Shown here: one piece after another, positions 1-6,840 of the stretch
Numbering within the stretch: the stretch's first letter is position 1
Layout: every line of letters starts with the position of its first letter
Assembly (NCBI GenBank): GCA_020024465.1
Contig: JAHHTT010000043.1
Span: 1-18,961 of the forward strand
Reading direction: 5' to 3'
DNA from: Odoribacter sp.
GTDB lineage: Bacteria; Bacteroidota; Bacteroidia; Bacteroidales; Marinifilaceae
Length of the DNA stretch: 18,961 nt
Translations under genes and position numbers: made by a program
Notes under the pieces: generated by a model
What the model saw: the letters and a program-made list of their open reading frames with translations, nothing else
Told to the model about the DNA's origin: nothing
Database searches by the model: none

Positions 1-1
1 A

Positions 2-736
2 CTATTTTATTCATTTGTAATGTGTCTGCTTGCAGGCATGATGGTTTCTTGTAATGAAGAGGCATATAATTTTGTCGAACCTGAAAATGCCGCTATCAAG
101 GAAACCGTTGTTCCCGAAATAAAAAGTGCAAGTGGACAAAAGGTGGCAACAATTGATGATATTGTCAATTGGAGCGGCACCGGTGAAAATCGTTCTGTGC
201 TTTCTATCCAATGGGCAGAAGCTGCTGGAAGTGTAAACGCTGTTCGTTTTTTGGCTTGGGGATACAAATGGAGTGGTAATGCAGTGGGATTGGATATGAT
301 AAAGGCTGTGGCAAAACAAGATCCCCGTTTGTATGTAGTGCTTGCCAAAGCATGGGGAGAAATTGTAATCAAGGGTTTGGGTTATGACGGTAATGGAGAC
401 GGACATATCACAGTTAGCAATGCTTCCCTTACTTTGACAGAAGTAGATTTTGTTGATGGAATTTATCTGGAAAAATCTGGGAATGATTTTGATGAAATGA
501 AAACAGCGGATGCAGCAGATTTGTGGATGGGAGGGTGGTATAAAGCGTATGCTTCCTATTGGGTTGGTAATCCGGGAGTAAACATACCTGCTTCTTTCTC
601 TTATTCAAATTATGCAGCAAGTAGTCGGGTTTTAGAAAATAATTCTTGGGATGCCTGGACTTTTTCAACAATCAATTCATCAGAAATAAATGTTGAGCCT
701 CGTCCGGATTTACTGGAGGCTGCTCCAATGAACTAA
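2..736 (+). CDS. Surface lipoprotein of a WGYxW-type Bacteroidetes family (5' end outside window)
   Basis: The reading frame is open to the left window edge, so the true start probably lies outside; the first in-window ATG is at 20. The visible N-terminus is the end of a lipoprotein signal peptide, with AGMMVSC as lipobox and NEE after the cysteine. An acidic stretch there is the known Bacteroidetes signal for display on the cell surface. The mature part has NWSGTGENR, then FLAWGYKWSG, DPRLY, GGWYKAYASYWV and SWDAWTF near the end. From memory this pattern belongs to a family of roughly 250-residue secreted proteins, some encoded near corrinoid (BtuG/BtuH-like) uptake genes; I could not check this and the ligand is unknown. 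A loop DGNGDGHIT resembles an EF-hand or dockerin calcium site. The gene ends before a long hairpin shared with the convergent permease gene. Confidence 0.75.
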   Translation, partial: LFYSFVMCLLAGMMVSCNEEAYNFVEPENAAIKETVVPEIKSASGQKVATIDDIVNWSGTGENRSVLSIQWAEAAGSVNAVRFLAWGYKWSGNAVGLDMIKAVAKQDPRLYVVLAKAWGEIVIKGLGYDGNGDGHITVSNASLTLTEVDFVDGIYLEKSGNDFDEMKTADAADLWMGGWYKAYASYWVGNPGVNIPASFSYSNYAASSRVLENNSWDAWTFSTINSSEINVEPRPDLLEAAPMN

Positions 737-767
737 ATGTAATGAGGAATTTTATAGCCTCTATTGC

Positions 768-835
768 TATATCGTAATAAAGACAGGAAGGAATGTCGTA
801 ATACTGACACCCCTTCCTGTCTTTATTACGATATA
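768..835. terminator. Bidirectional terminator hairpin between convergent genes
   Basis: A perfect 24-base inverted repeat has its left arm at 768-791 and right arm at 812-835, with a 20-base loop holding a further 4-bp stem (TGTC/GACA, 794-797 and 806-809). The inner, GC-richer part (GACAGGAAGG) is flanked by AATAAA/TTTATT. It sits between the lipoprotein stop (736) and the end of the permease gene (846), so it can serve both strands. It is longer than a usual terminator stem. Confidence 0.7.
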
Positions 836-845
836 AACTGGAAAC

Positions 846-2186
846 TTAAAAGAAATTTCCGAATACAAAACCCGATATTGTTGCCATAATGACAACCAAA
901 GCTACATAAATAATGGTTTTCTTTGTCCCCATAACACCTTGAATAACCAACATATTCGGTAGTGACAGCGACGGACCGGCTAACAATAATGCTAGAGCAG
1001 GACCTTTTCCCATACCCGAAGCCAATAATCCTTGAATAATCGGTACTTCAGTTAGGGTTGCAAAATACATGAATGCTCCCGTGAAGCTTGCGAAAAAGTT
1101 GGAAAGCAGAGAATTTCCACCGACCGCCCATTCAATCCATTCATTAGGGATAATTCCAGAAATCGATGTATTGTCATGTGTTGAGCCCAGAAGAAATCCG
1201 GCTGTCACTACGCCAATGGCCAACAAGGGTAATATCTGCTTGGCGAATCCCCATGATGACAACGCCCATTCTCTGCTTTCTTCATCTTTTTTATCGAGTA
1301 GTAGAATGATAGAAAGCGAAGCTATACCCATAGTCATCGGAATGAGCGGTACTAATTTGTCATTAGCAATAAAAGTGTCTGCAAGGAAAGCAGAAATAAT
1401 TGTTGTCACGGCTCCGGCAAATACACATAATGGATGCAATCTCAATATTTTGATAAGCGACCAACAGAGCATTAGAGCAAGGACTTCCGTAATATACCAT
1501 TTATAAGAGAAAATTAAAGTCCATAAACCGTTGTCAGAGGAGGCGGGCGCACCCCAATTTGCAAAAACGAGAATCAGTACCAGCGTAAAAAAGTGAAACG
1601 AGGTTTGCCACATCGGGCGTTTTTCCGGTGGCGGGACAATATTCATCTGTTCCTCTTGTTTGGCTTTCTCTTCCTTACGGAAAATAAATGCCATAGCAAG
1701 ACCTATCACTACAGAGAATCCGATAGCCCCTACCATTCGGGCTATTCCCATTTCGATACCCAAAATACGGGCAGTCAGTATGATGGATAAGATACTGATA
1801 GCTGGACCGGAATAGAGAAAGGCTATGGCTGGGCCCAATCCTGCGCCCCGTTTGTAAATACTCGTAAACAACGGCAGAATCGTGCAGGAACAGACGGCCA
1901 ATATACCACCCGAAATAGCAGCTACCGAATAGGATAACCACTTCGTGGCATTTGCTCCGAAGTATTTGAGAACCGAACCTTGACTGACGAATACCGCGAT
2001 TACGCCTGCGATGAAAAAGGCGGGAAGCAGACATAGCACAATGTGTTCTTGCGCATACCATTGGGCAAGGTCGAGGGTTGCATCGACAGCCGTCATGAAC
2101 CGCTCGCTGCCGAGCGGCATGAAAAATACGGCTGCAAAAACTACAATTATCCAAAAGAGGATTTTCAACTCTTTTTTAGTATCCAT
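846..2186 (-). CDS. PF03773-type permease (DUF318/ArsP-like), last gene of the ars operon
   Basis: A 446-residue polytopic membrane protein. It shows the internal duplication of the PF03773 permease family: LAVCSCTILPLF (residues 97-107) followed by GLGPAIAFLYSGPA is echoed by YFATLTEVPII and GKGPALALLLAGPS (about 374-405). The C99-S-C101 pair lies at the place where metal(loid) or thiol chemistry is expected in ArsP-type exporters. A charged cytoplasmic loop (about 170-192) splits the two halves. The start ATG at 2186 lies 12 bases after the thioredoxin gene, so the two are probably cotranscribed from the ArsR-controlled promoters. Known ArsP proteins export trivalent organoarsenicals; that this one does so is inference from the operon. 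An alternative is export of another thiol-reactive metal compound. Confidence 0.8.
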   Translation of the reverse strand: MDTKKELKILFWIIVVFAAVFFMPLGSERFMTAVDATLDLAQWYAQEHIVLCLLPAFFIAGVIAVFVSQGSVLKYFGANATKWLSYSVAAISGGILAVCSCTILPLFTSIYKRGAGLGPAIAFLYSGPAISILSIILTARILGIEMGIARMVGAIGFSVVIGLAMAFIFRKEEKAKQEEQMNIVPPPEKRPMWQTSFHFFTLVLILVFANWGAPASSDNGLWTLIFSYKWYITEVLALMLCWSLIKILRLHPLCVFAGAVTTIISAFLADTFIANDKLVPLIPMTMGIASLSIILLLDKKDEESREWALSSWGFAKQILPLLAIGVVTAGFLLGSTHDNTSISGIIPNEWIEWAVGGNSLLSNFFASFTGAFMYFATLTEVPIIQGLLASGMGKGPALALLLAGPSLSLPNMLVIQGVMGTKKTIIYVALVVIMATISGFVFGNFF

Positions 2187-2198
2187 AACTATATCATC

Positions 2199-2435
2199 TT
2201 ATATACCGAGTATTTGTTTTACCTCTTTTTCGGACGGAACGTGTCCCTTGATTTTAATCTCTCCATCCACCACAACGGCAGGAGTTGCCATAATGCCGGA
2301 ATTGAGAATTTCCACAATGTCTTCTACTTTTGTGAGTTTCACGTCATTGAGATTGTTCTCGCTTATTACTTTCTCAATTGTCTGATAGGTTGTCTTGCAT
2401 TTGGCGCAACCAGTTCCCAAAACTTTAATTTCCAT
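2199..2435 (-). CDS. Small thioredoxin-fold redox protein (CxxC)
   Basis: A 78-residue single-domain protein with a CAKC redox motif at residues 10-13 (GTGCAKCKTTY), then MATPAVVVDGEIKIKG, which contains the cis-proline loop of thioredoxin folds. It belongs to the short 'redox-active disulfide protein 2' type that is often coupled to CcdA-like or PF03773 permeases. It has no signal peptide, so it acts in the cytoplasm. It lies 12 bases from each neighbour, between the arsG-like and permease genes. A likely role is delivery of reducing equivalents to the membrane partner, or binding of a thiol-reactive arsenical for export. It might correspond to the small subunit of an arsEFG-type system, but I could not confirm that. 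Confidence 0.8.
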   Translation of the reverse strand: MEIKVLGTGCAKCKTTYQTIEKVISENNLNDVKLTKVEDIVEILNSGIMATPAVVVDGEIKIKGHVPSEKEVKQILGI

Positions 2436-2447
2436 ACTACTATCTTT

Positions 2448-3155
2448 TTATAAATACATCATTATGCAATAATATATGCCGATAATCGTGAATACGCTTC
2501 CGACAATTCTGTTTAACCATTTTTGAACGGTCTGCATTTTGCCGTAAAAACTGCCGATATACTGCACGCTGAACGCCAATATCCATGCCACTATCAAAAC
2601 GGGCAATGCAGTAGCTACGGCAAAAAGGACGGGTAACAGATAACCTGCGGCAGTCGTTGCCGACATAGGAATCAGCATGCCGAAGTAAAAAACTCCGCTA
2701 GTGGGACAAAATGCCATAGCGAACAACACTCCGAGCAGAAACGCTCCCCATCCACCTTTACGGGCCAAGTCTTCTCTATTTTCCTTAAAATCGAAAGAGG
2801 GTAATTTCAGCTTGTTGCCGAACAGTATGAACAAACCTATCAGGAGCAAGGCAGGGCCGAGTACGAGTTCTCCGTATTTGCCGATGAACTTCTGAATATC
2901 GAAAAGACTTGAACCCTCTTTAAGTATCAGTATCAATACAACACCCAATAATGTATAGGCAATTACACGACCGAACGTGTATAGTAAGCCATTGAGGAAA
3001 ATCCGACGGCGGTTTTCGATGTCCTTACCTATAAATCCGATAGCTGCAATGTTCGTAGCCAACGGGCAGGGTGAAACTGCCGTAAGCAGTCCCAAAAGAA
3101 AAGCCGTAAGTGAAGGTGTCGTGCTGCTGTCCAATAATGTCTGTAACCACTCCAT
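2448..3155 (-). CDS. arsG: ArsG-like / CcdA-like membrane permease
   Basis: A 235-residue protein with about six membrane segments in the CcdA/DsbD fold. The two key cysteines are C30 in AVSPCPLATN and C150 in MAFCPTSG, the pair that carries electrons across the membrane in CcdA. In arsEFG-type clusters the related protein is annotated as the exporter of aminoaromatic arsenicals (ArsG). It starts 6 bases after the arsF-like gene and is followed by the small CxxC thioredoxin, so a route from cytoplasmic thioredoxin through this protein to the exported thioredoxin-like lipoprotein is plausible. The name arsG rests on this pairing and on memory of the family; a plain CcdA-like electron carrier remains an alternative. 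Confidence 0.7.
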   Translation of the reverse strand: MEWLQTLLDSSTTPSLTAFLLGLLTAVSPCPLATNIAAIGFIGKDIENRRRIFLNGLLYTFGRVIAYTLLGVVLILILKEGSSLFDIQKFIGKYGELVLGPALLLIGLFILFGNKLKLPSFDFKENREDLARKGGWGAFLLGVLFAMAFCPTSGVFYFGMLIPMSATTAAGYLLPVLFAVATALPVLIVAWILAFSVQYIGSFYGKMQTVQKWLNRIVGSVFTIIGIYYCIMMYL

Positions 3156-3161
3156 AGGACT

Positions 3162-3617
3162 TTATTTCAACAAGGTACGGACTTTTTCAGCTATCCCGTT
3201 CTTAAAAGTGTCGGGAGCATTACGGGCGTTGGCAAAAGCATATTCGGTCAAATTTTCATACATTTCTTTACCGTCTTTCCATTTGCTGACGAAAAGCGAA
3301 GACCATGTAACTTTGTATTTCTCGGCGATGCTTTCGTTTTTCGGCTCGGAAATGTCGATAGTTCTGAAAATAAGTTTTCCGTTTTTCAGTTCATCGGCAA
3401 ATTGAGACTCTATTGCTTCTTTGGCGTTTTTCTCTATTGCCATACAAGTGGCACACCGCTGTTTGCCATGAAAATACAACACCTCCACGCGGTCTTTTTG
3501 TTCCTGTGGTTGCATTTGCTCTACATCAGTAGAGGCACTCTTCTTTGTCCTATTGTTACCGCAAGCAGCCAATCCGCAGCAGATAATCAAGACAAAAATC
3601 AATCTGTTCATACGCAT
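3162..3617 (-). CDS. arsF: ArsF-like thioredoxin-fold lipoprotein
   Basis: 151 residues. The N-terminus is a lipoprotein signal (GLAAC, lipidated C19), followed by a polar linker (about 20-42) and a thioredoxin-like domain beginning VEVLYFHGKQRCATC. The redox motif is C55-A-T-C58. This combination fits the family annotated as nitrophenyl compound nitroreductase subunit ArsF, found with ArsG. The expected location is the periplasmic face of the inner membrane or the outer membrane. ATG at 3617 gives MRMNR; a second ATG two codons later (3611) is equally usable. A dyad site at 3650-3665 lies just upstream, so this gene probably has its own ArsR-controlled promoter inside the operon. Its substrate here is not shown by sequence. 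Confidence 0.72.
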   Translation of the reverse strand: MRMNRLIFVLIICCGLAACGNNRTKKSASTDVEQMQPQEQKDRVEVLYFHGKQRCATCMAIEKNAKEAIESQFADELKNGKLIFRTIDISEPKNESIAEKYKVTWSSLFVSKWKDGKEMYENLTEYAFANARNAPDTFKNGIAEKVRTLLK

Positions 3618-3649
3618 TTGTTTTTATTGATTACTATTTATGTTTGTTA

Positions 3650-3669
3650 TTCGCAAAATAACGAACAAT
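3650..3669 (-). promoter_or_regulatory. Probable ArsR operator and promoter before arsF
   Basis: The dyad TTCG-N8-CGAA spans 3650-3665 and extends to a 20-base block matching the site before arsR at 17 of 20 positions, with the three differences confined to the middle of the spacer. On the minus strand the spacer contains TTATTTTG (3654-3661), one base from the TAnnTTTG -7 box. An overlapping dyad GTTATT/AATAAC lies at 3646-3662. The site is in the 67-base gap between arsR and arsF. Confidence 0.6.
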
Positions 3670-3684
3670 AATTCTAAAAAAATG

Positions 3685-4014
3685 TCACGATTCGCAACAA
3701 CTTTCCTTTTTGTATACACATTGCCTGAAGAATTCAGAAAAAAGCATAGAAGCTATTTTCCAATTCTCTCGATTGATACAATATTTTACTTTCGGCGTTT
3801 CTATTTCTCCTTGTATCAAACCTGCCTCTTTCAACTCTTTCAGATGTTGCGAAACCGTCGCTTTTGCAATGGGGAGTTCTTCGTGAATATCTCCGAAAAA
3901 ACAGCAATCCTGCTTGGCTAAAAATTCAAGAATAGCCATTCTTGCCGGATGCCCCATTGCTTTTGCAAAACGGGCTATCTGCTCTTGTTCCAATGTATAT
4001 TTCTTGGATTTCAT
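3685..4014 (-). CDS. arsR: ArsR-family winged-helix metalloregulator
   Basis: 109 residues with the ArsR/SmtB fold: FAKAMGHPARMAILEFL, then the recognition-helix region LPIAKATVSQHLKELKEAGL (about 48-67). Candidate metal ligands are C37-C38 in QDCCFFGDI, C79, C99 and C106-C107 at the C-terminus. The C37/C38 site lies near the place of the E. coli ArsR cysteines, and the terminal CC pair recalls ArsR types with a C-terminal site, so the ligand set cannot be fixed from sequence. As(III) or Sb(III) is the most likely inducer. It is the first gene of the minus-strand operon, with an overlapping promoter and operator 20 bases upstream, which implies autorepression. Confidence 0.9.
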   Translation of the reverse strand: MKSKKYTLEQEQIARFAKAMGHPARMAILEFLAKQDCCFFGDIHEELPIAKATVSQHLKELKEAGLIQGEIETPKVKYCINRENWKIASMLFSEFFRQCVYKKESCCES

Positions 4015-4033
4015 AGTCTTCCTATTTTTTTAC

Positions 4034-4069
4034 GTTCGCAAATATACGAACAATATTTTAAATTGCAAA
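4034..4069 (-). promoter_or_regulatory. arsR promoter with overlapping ArsR operator
   Basis: Read on the minus strand: -33 TTTG (4066-4069), 19-base spacer, -7 TATATTTG (4039-4046), a full Bacteroidetes promoter match. A perfect dyad GTTCG-N8-CGAAC (4034-4051) covers the -7 box. The same block recurs before arsF. Binding of a repressor here would block polymerase directly. Confidence 0.7.
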
Positions 4070-4202
4070 ATATTGTGACAAAACTCTTTCTACAACCTCA
4101 TTTTTCTGCCTTGAAAAATATAAATTCTCTTGACCCCCAAGCCCCTCTATACTTTAAAAGGCATTTTAATCCGGTATTATTCACCAAATAAAATTTTGAA
4201 GA
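4070..4202. other. Intergenic DNA before the decayed region
   Basis: No gene seen. The stretch CTTGACCCCCAAGCCCCTC (around 4130) is unusually C-rich for its AT-rich surroundings and could be the outer end of an insertion sequence whose transposase fragment starts at 4203, but I found no matching right end. Confidence 0.3.
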
Positions 4203-4307
4203 ATGAAAATAAGAATCAAGTACATACTCAAGTGCTATCTATCGGGTATGAGTATCAGAAGTATCAGTTCTTCGCTACTGGCTTCATGTAATTCGGTCAA
4301 ACATTAA
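4203..4307 (+). pseudogene. Possible IS21-type transposase (IstA) N-terminal fragment
   Basis: ATG at 4203 opens 34 codons ending in TAA. The peptide MKIRIKYILKCYLSGMSIR continues with SISSSLLASCNSVKH. The pattern of a lysine-rich start, ILxxYLSGMSIRSIS, then a second helix ending NSVKH fits the N-terminal helix-turn-helix of IS21-family IstA transposases (usually GxSxRxIS...RNTVKxY). Everything after residue 34 is missing. An alternative reading as a lipoprotein signal peptide (LLASC) is weaker because the preceding segment is not hydrophobic. No IstB ATPase gene is nearby. Confidence 0.35.
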
Positions 4308-4322
4308 ATCCGTATTACGTGA

Positions 4323-4424
4323 AGATATGGGTATCAAACCGTGGCAGCTTTCGGATTGGGCGGAAGTGTTCTGGTTTCTTGGTTAGTGTATAATTTGTTT
4401 TTTCAGAAAGGAGGAGAGAGATGA
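4323..4424 (+). pseudogene. C-terminal relic of the small DUF340-type partner of LysO
   Basis: An open stretch of 33 codons preceded by a stop at 4320 and without a start codon. It reads VAAFGLGGSVLVSWLVYN and ends KGGER, a membrane helix plus short basic tail as in the small subunit usually encoded just before short-form LysO. Its stop TGA overlaps the lysO ATG (ATGA at 4421), the normal translational coupling of this gene pair. The N-terminal two thirds are gone. Confidence 0.5.
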
Positions 4425-5019
4425 AAGAAAGTTTGATTGTTACCGCATTTTTTGTTTTGGGCTGTCTGTTGGGTTTTATGGGCATTTTGCCTTTTGAGGT
4501 GCATGATTTGTCAATGTATACATTATATGCCCTGATGTTCCAAGTGGGTATCAGTATCGGGAGTAATAAGAATTTGAAAGAGCTGGTGGCTGCTTTGAGA
4601 TGGAAGATGTTGATTATTCCTGTGGGGACGGTTATAGGGACGCTGTTGTTTTCTGCTTTGGCGAGTTTGTTGCTGAGCCGTTGGAGTGTCTTCGACTGTA
4701 TGGCGGTGGGGAGCGGCTTTGCATATTACACAGTTTAAAACGCCTTCTGTCGGTTTGCAATTGGCTACGGAGCTAGGGACCATTGCTTTTTTTGGACAAT
4801 ATTTTCCGAGAGATGATGTCTTTGCTTGGAGCACCGCTTATCCGGAAATATTTTGGAAAACTGGCGCCGATTTCTGCAGCGGGCGTAAATTCAATGGATG
4901 TTGTGTTGCCTGTTATTACGTATTGTTCCGGCAAGGAGATGATTCCGATAGCTATTCTGCATGGTATTTTGATAGATATGAGCGTCCCGTTTTTTGTGTC
5001 TTTATTCTGTAGTATGTAA
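4421..5019 (+). pseudogene. lysO: lysO (DUF340 L-lysine exporter family), inactivated by two frameshifts
   Basis: Three frames together rebuild one LysO-type protein of about 200 residues. Frame 1 (4421-4738) gives MKESLIVTAFFVLGCLLGF and the family segment FQVGISIGSN, and stops after GFAYYTV. Frame 2 (about 4730-4790) gives ITQFKTPSVGLQLATELGTIA. Frame 3 (about 4790-5019) gives NIFREMMSLLGAPLIRKYFG, LAPISAAGVNSMDVVLPVIT and ends SVPFFVSLFCSM. The first lesion is a small deletion after GFAYY, where SLSS-type residues are expected; the second is one extra T in a run of seven (4787-4793). With its partner gene also truncated, the exporter is almost surely dead. Confidence 0.82.
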
Positions 5020-5034
5020 GGTTTTTTGATTTTA

Positions 5035-5066
5035 TTCGTTTTTTACAGCGGTTTGTTTTATTTTTG
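5035..5066 (+). promoter_or_regulatory. Candidate promoter of slyD-aroC
   Basis: TTCG (5035-5038, one base from TTTG), a 20-base spacer and TATTTTTG (5059-5066), a full match to TAnnTTTG. The start codon follows 26 bases later. Confidence 0.5.
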
Positions 5067-5092
5067 CAGCTAAACCAATTTAATAAAATAAG

Positions 5093-5650
5093 ATGATAAC
5101 AAAGAATAAATTTGTTTCTGTAAGCTACGAGTTGAGAACAGAGAAAGACGGAGAAGTGTTGGAAATGGCTGGAACAGATAGGCCGCTTGAGTTTATCTGC
5201 GGTCAGGGACAGACATTGGACTATTTTGAAATGAATTTGTTGGAGAAGAACGAAGGCGACAAATTTGATTTCGAAATTCCTGCGGCGAATGCGTATGGCG
5301 AGGTAAAGGAGGATATGATTGTAGACCTGCCGAAAGATATTTTTAAGGATGTAGAGGCTGATGAAATGAAAGTAGGCAACACGCTGCCTATGATGGATAG
5401 CCTGGGACGCCGTCTGGAGGGAAAGATCGAAGGGGTCGGCGATGAAGAGGTCCGGATGAATTTTAATCATCCGTTGGCTGGTAAAACACTGTTCTTCAAA
5501 GGTGAAATTGTTGAGGTTCGGGAAGCTACGGATGAAGAATTGGAGGCTCTTCATTCACATAAATGTGGCGGATGTCATGGATGTGGTACGGACAGTTGCG
5601 GTGGCTGCGGTTCGGAGGAGAGTTCATGCGGATGTGGCGGATGTCACTAA
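5093..5650 (+). CDS. slyD: SlyD-type FKBP peptidyl-prolyl isomerase with Cys/His-rich tail
   Basis: 185 residues. The FKBP core (KFVSVSYELRTEKDGEVLE, then FICGQGQTLDYFEMNLLEKN and YGE) is followed by the inserted chaperone flap of SlyD proteins (about 75-125) and the end of the core (NHPLAGKTLFFKGEIVEVR). Residues from about 154 form a metal-binding tail with eight cysteines and several histidines (HSHKCGGCHGCG and onward). SlyD catalyses proline isomerisation, acts as a folding chaperone in the cytoplasm and, in E. coli, delivers nickel to hydrogenase; whether nickel is the metal here is unknown. It is 18 bases from aroC and probably shares its transcript. Confidence 0.9.
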   Translation: MITKNKFVSVSYELRTEKDGEVLEMAGTDRPLEFICGQGQTLDYFEMNLLEKNEGDKFDFEIPAANAYGEVKEDMIVDLPKDIFKDVEADEMKVGNTLPMMDSLGRRLEGKIEGVGDEEVRMNFNHPLAGKTLFFKGEIVEVREATDEELEALHSHKCGGCHGCGTDSCGGCGSEESSCGCGGCH

Positions 5651-5668
5651 ATCACTGATAATAGGGCT

Positions 5669-6769
5669 ATGGCAAATGCTATAGGCAAGATGTTTCGTCT
5701 GACTTCTTTTGGGGAATCGCATGGAGGAGCTGTTGGCGGTGTCATAGAGGGATGTCCCCCGGGTTTGGCGCTTTCTGTGAAAGAGATACAAAAGGAGCTG
5801 GACAGACGCAGGCCGGGACAGTCTGTCCTTTCAACAAGCAGGCAGGAGGAGGATAAAGTTGAAATTCTTTCGGGATTGTTTGAAGGAAAAACGACTGGAA
5901 TGCCTATCGGTTTCATTGTGCGCAACCGGGATTCCCGAAGTCGGGATTACGATCATCTGAGAGAAGTGTACAGGCCTTCACATGCTGATTTTACTTGGGA
6001 AAAAAAATATGGTGTGCGTGATTATCGTGGGGGAGGTAGAGCTTCGGCAAGGGAACATATTGCGCGAGTAGTGGCTGGGGCTGTTGCCAAGCAGGTTTTG
6101 GCGATATCTGGTGTTTCTATCTGTGCTTTTGCAGAACAGGTGGGGACGGTGGAATTGGAAAGTCCGTGGCAGAAATTGGACTTGTCAAAGAAGGATTTGA
6201 ATGCCGTACGGTGTCCGGATGAGCAAAAGGCTGTTGAAATGGCTACGTTGATAGGTCAGGTGCGGGAAAAGGGAGATAGTGTGGGAGGAGTTGTCGGTTG
6301 TGTGATGAAAGGGGTGCCTGTCGGTTTGGGAGAACCGGTCTTTGACCGTTTTCAGGCTCGGTTGGCTTTTGCAATGATGAGCATTAATGCAGCCAAAGGC
6401 TTTGAATATGGAGAAGGCTTTGCTGCCGCTGCAATGCAGGGAAGCGGGCATAATGATGTCTGGGAAATGAGAGAGGGAAAGATGAGGACTTTAACCAATC
6501 ATTCCGGCGGGATTCAGGGCGGAGTGACTAATGGTGAGGATATCTATTTCCGGGTGGCTTTTAAACCGGTTTCTACGATTGCCGTGAAACAACGGACTGT
6601 CGATCATAGCGGCAATGAGGTGGAACTGGAGGCTCATGGCAGACACGATCCATGTGTAGTGCCGAGGGCAGTGCCGGTGGTAGAAGCGATGGCTGCAATC
6701 GTAACTTTAGATTTTCTGTTGGAAGCTCAGGCCTGTAAATTGCCGGACGTTTATGCTTCAGACAAGTGA
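5669..6769 (+). CDS. aroC: Chorismate synthase
   Basis: 366 residues, the usual bacterial length. It converts 5-enolpyruvylshikimate-3-phosphate to chorismate, the last step of the shikimate pathway, using reduced FMN. Signature segments are all present: RLTSFGESHGGAVGGVIEG near the N-terminus, RNRDSRSRDY, YRPSHADFTWEKKYGVRDYR followed by GGGRASARE, MMSINAAKGFEYGEGF, and HDPCVVPRAVPVVEAMA near the end. The start ATG at 5669 lies 18 bases after slyD. No frame damage is seen, so the gene is probably functional. Confidence 0.97.
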   Translation: MANAIGKMFRLTSFGESHGGAVGGVIEGCPPGLALSVKEIQKELDRRRPGQSVLSTSRQEEDKVEILSGLFEGKTTGMPIGFIVRNRDSRSRDYDHLREVYRPSHADFTWEKKYGVRDYRGGGRASAREHIARVVAGAVAKQVLAISGVSICAFAEQVGTVELESPWQKLDLSKKDLNAVRCPDEQKAVEMATLIGQVREKGDSVGGVVGCVMKGVPVGLGEPVFDRFQARLAFAMMSINAAKGFEYGEGFAAAAMQGSGHNDVWEMREGKMRTLTNHSGGIQGGVTNGEDIYFRVAFKPVSTIAVKQRTVDHSGNEVELEAHGRHDPCVVPRAVPVVEAMAAIVTLDFLLEAQACKLPDVYASDK

Positions 6770-6809
6770 AAAAAGCAAGAAAAAATTATGTGGTTTGCTG
6801 AAAACTTTT

Positions 6810-6817
6810 TATTTTTG
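6810..6817 (+). promoter_or_regulatory. Candidate -7 box before the 92-residue protein
   Basis: TATTTTTG matches TAnnTTTG and lies 23 bases before the start codon at 6841. No good TTTG is found at the usual -33 distance. Confidence 0.4.
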
Positions 6818-6840
6818 AAAAAAATTAAATTATAATAGAT

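Noticed and set aside
1069..1506. Plus-strand open frame of 145 codons opposite the PF03773 permease gene
   Set aside because: It lies wholly antisense to a well-supported membrane protein and its product has no recognisable pattern.
4203..4307. Small lipoprotein with lipobox LLASC
   Set aside because: The segment before the cysteine is serine- and arginine-rich and not a hydrophobic signal core; the helix-turn-helix pattern of a transposase start fits better.
4787..4793. Phase-variable switch at the T7 run of lysO
   Set aside because: The gene has a second lesion upstream and a truncated partner, so changing the T run would not restore function.
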